From Setophaga petechia (taxonomy: Eukaryota; Chordata; Aves; Passeriformes; Parulidae), in the NCBI GenBank assembly GCA_024362935.1, contig JANCRA010000001.1:61036930-61100929 (forward strand): DNA of 64,000 nt. The letters are read 5' to 3'. Numbering within the stretch: position 1 is the first letter of the stretch; each line of letters opens with the position of its first letter. The translations under genes and the position numbers were made by a program. The notes below the pieces were generated by a model. That model was not told the DNA's origin. It saw only the letters and a program-made list of their open reading frames with translations, and did not search any database. Below are positions 61,511-64,000 of the stretch, in pieces.

Positions 61511-64000
61511 TTTTAGGAGGCACTTGGCACTATCAAACCTGCCCGAGTTGCCACGGGTGCCAGCTTGGGTCTGGGAGGCATTCTGCGCAATGCGGAATTT
61601 CAGGAGCCAGCCGGCCACTCCAGCCTACAAGTACCCGCACACAAACAGCACCTCTTTTCCCTGGCAAACAAAAGGGACCAGGGCAGGTGCATGATGGCAG
61701 ATTGCAGGACCCACTTGGCACTCTTAAACTAGCCTGAATTTGCACTGGTGCCTGTTTGCCTCTGGGAGCAATCCTGCGCAATGCGGAATTTCAGGAGCCA
61801 GCCGGCCCCTCAGGGCAGCAGGCACCCAAACACAAACACCACCCCTTTTCCCTGGCAAACAAAACTTTCCAGCCCTGCATCTTGATGGCAGATTGTAGGA
61901 CCCACTTGGCACTATCAAACCAGCCCGACTTGCCACGGGTGCCAGCTTGGGTCTGGGAGGCATTCTGCGCAATGCGCAATTTCAGGAGCCAGCCGGCCGC
62001 TCCAGCCTACAGGTACCCGCACACAAACAGCACCTCTTTTCCCTGGCAAACAAAAGGGACCAGGGCAGGTGCATGATGGCAGATTGCAGGACCCACTTGG
62101 CACTCTTAAACTAGCCTGAATTTGCACTGGTGCCTGTTTGCCTCTGGGAGCAATCCTGCGCAATGTGGAATTTCAGGAGCCAGCCGGCCCCTCAGGGCAG
62201 CAGGCACCCAAACACAAACACCACCCCTTTTCCCTGGCAAACAAAACTTAACAGCCCTGCATCTTGATGGCAGATTGTAGGACCCACTTGGCACTATCAA
62301 ACCAGGCCGACTTGCCACGGGTGCCAGCTTGGGTCTGGGAGGCATTCTGCGCAATACGGAATTTCAGGAGCCAGCCGGCCGCTCCAGCCTACAGGTACCC
62401 GCACACAAACAGCATCTCTTTTCTCTGGCAAACAAAAGGGACCAGGGCAGGTGCATGATGGCAGATTGCAGGACCCACTTGGCACTCTTAAACTAGCCTG
62501 AATTTGCACTGGTGCCTGTTTGCCTCTGGGAGCAATCCTGCGCAATGCGGAATTTCAGGAGCCAGACAGCCCCTCAGGGCAGCAGGCACCCAAACACAAA
62601 CACCACCCTTTTTCCCTGGCAAACAAAACTTTCCAGCCCTGCATCTTGATGGCAGATTGTAGGACCCACTTGGCACTATCAAACCAGCCCGACTTCCCAC
62701 GGGTGCCAGCTTGGGTCTGGGAGGCATTCTGCGCAATGCGGAATTTCAGGAGCCAGCCGGCCACTGCAGCCTACAGGTACCCGCACACAAACAGCACCTC
62801 TTTTCTCTGGCAAACAAAAGGGACCAGGGCAGGTGCATGATGGCAGATTGCAGGACCCACTTGGCACTCTTAAACTAGCCTGAATTTGCACTGGTGCCTG
62901 TTTGCCTCTGGGAGCAATCCTGCGCAATGCGGAATTTCAGGAGCCAGACGGCCCCTCAGGCCAGCAGGCACCCAAACACAAACACCACCCCTTTTCCCTG
63001 GCAAACAAAACTTTCCAGCCCTGCATCTTGATGGCAGATTGTAGGACCCACTTGGCACTATCAAACGAGCCCGATTTGCCACGGGTGCCAGCTTGGGTCT
63101 GGGAGGCATTCTGCGCAATGCGGAATTTCAGGAGCCAGCCGGCCACTCCAGCCTACAGGTACGAGCACACAAACAGCACCTCTTTTCCCTGGCAAACAAA
63201 AGGGACCAGGGCAGGTGCATGATGGCAGATTGCAGGACCCACTTGGCACTCTTAAACTAGCCTGAATTTGCACTGGTGCCTGTTTGCCTCTGGGAGCAAT
63301 CCTGCGCAATGCGGAATTTCAGGAGCCAGCCGGCCCCTCAGGGCCACACGTACCCAAACACAAACACCACCCCTTTTCCCTGGCAAACAAAACTTTCCAG
63401 CCCTGCATCTTGATGGCAGATTGTAGGACCCACTTGGCACTATCAAACCAGCCCGACTTGCCACGGGTGCCAGCTTGGGTCTGGGAGGCATTCTGCGCAA
63501 TGCGGAATTTCAGGAGCCAGCCGGCCGCTCCAGCCTACAGGTACCCGCACACAAACAGCACCTCTTTTCCCTGGCAAACAAAAGGGACCAGGGCAGGTGC
63601 ATGATGGCAGATTGCAGGACCCACTTGGCACTCTTAAACTAGCCTGAATTTGCACTGGTGCCTGTTTGCCTCTGGGAGCAATCCTGCGCAATGCGGAATT
63701 TCAGGAGCCAGCCCGCCCCTTTAAGGCCACACGTACCCAAACAGAAACACCACCCCTTTTCCCGGCTAAACAAAACTTTCCAGCCCTGCATCTTGATGGC
63801 AGATGGTAGGACCCACTTGGAACTATCAAATCAGCCCGACTTGCCACGGGTGCCAGCTTGGGTCTGGGAGGCATTCTGCGCAATACGGAATTTCAGGAGC
63901 CAGCCGGCCGCTCCAGCCTACAGGTACCCGCACACAAACAGCACCTCTTTTCCCTGGCAAACAAAAGGGACCAGGGCAGGTGCATGATGGCAGATTGCAG
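61511..64000 (+). repeat. Regular AB dimer array, 382-bp unit
   Basis: Cores at 61,583, 61,774, 61,965, 62,156, 62,347, 62,538, 62,729, 62,920, 63,111, 63,302, 63,493, 63,684 and 63,875 are spaced exactly 191 bp apart. Types alternate B, A, B, A to the window end. A monomers carry CTTAAACTAGCCTGAATTTG and TGCCTGTTTGCCTCTGGGAG. B monomers carry CTATCAAACCAGCCCGACTT and GCCAGCTTGGGTCTGGGAGG. Tails differ: A has CCCCTCAGGGC and AAACTTTCCAGCCCTGCATC, while B has GCTCCAGCCTACAGGTACCC and AAAGGGACCAGGGCAGG. Same-type monomers differ at only a few positions, so the array is recently homogenised. The rightmost A monomer (core 63,684) is more diverged than its neighbours. Confidence 0.95.

Larger units (their letters stand above)
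59529..64000. repeat. 191-bp satellite array with dimeric higher-order structure
   Basis: The whole right end is tandem satellite. A conserved core, CTGCGCAATGCGGAA on the right arm and its reverse complement on the left arm, recurs every 190-191 bp. There are eight cores in the left arm (first bases near 59,536, 59,726, 59,917, 60,108, 60,299, 60,489, 60,680 and 60,871) and fifteen in the right arm (61,201 to 63,875). Two monomer types alternate, giving a 382-bp unit. Neither 191 nor 382 is a multiple of three, so the 82- and 106-codon frames that recur across the array are by-products. The array is cut by the window end, so its total size is unknown. By unit length it could be related to zebra finch Tgut191A; this was not checked by sequence. 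A centromeric or pericentromeric location is inferred from the type of repeat. Confidence 0.95.

Noticed and set aside
61533..63691. Recurring 82- and 106-codon frames in the satellite
   Set aside because: They repeat every 191 or 382 bp because the DNA repeats. The unit is not a multiple of three, so each frame ends within two or three monomers; no codon-level constraint is visible.
59529..64000. CENP-B box in the monomer
   Set aside because: B monomers contain AAGTCGGG, which matches only the right half of the box; the TTCG half is absent in all monomers inspected.

Overview
The window looks like nuclear DNA from a vertebrate, most likely a bird and probably a songbird. The reasons are long non-coding stretches with stop codons in all frames, CpG depletion broken by short CpG-rich patches, very few recognisable transposon copies, GC-rich minisatellites, and a 191-bp tandem satellite at the right end. 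A 191-bp satellite (Tgut191A) is known from zebra finch, but I could compare only the unit length, not the sequence. The species is an inference.

From 1 to about 59,528 the sequence is single-copy, intergenic or intronic DNA. I could not support any protein-coding gene, tRNA, rRNA, intact transposon or CRISPR array. The longest open frames run through minisatellites or CpG-rich patches and look like no protein family I know. What is visible is four minisatellites (33 bp at 477-640, 49-50 bp at 28,734-29,130, 26 bp at 29,264-29,341, 39 bp at 50,247-50,431), several short perfect duplications and hairpins, two GGGCT-type quadruplex motifs, homopolymer tracts, and CpG-rich patches near 1.2, 3.9, 11.9, 18.6, 20.7, 50.1 and 58.0 kb. 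The patches near 20.7 and 58.0 kb are the best promoter candidates. Base composition moves from mixed and fairly GC-rich in the first 12 kb to AT-rich between about 19 and 50 kb, where some stretches resemble conserved non-coding or enhancer DNA.

From about 59,529 to the end of the window lies a satellite array with a 191-bp unit. Two diverged monomer types, A and B, alternate to give a 382-bp dimeric higher-order repeat. The array has two arms in opposite orientation. The left arm (about 59,529-61,025, eight cores) is more diverged. The strand switches at about 61,026-61,036. The right arm (about 61,037-64,000, fifteen cores) keeps exact 191-bp spacing and runs off the window. The first two right-arm monomers are B/A hybrids, and regular AB alternation begins after them. 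This looks like the edge of a centromeric or pericentromeric (or other heterochromatic) block next to single-copy DNA, and it is the most interesting part of the window.
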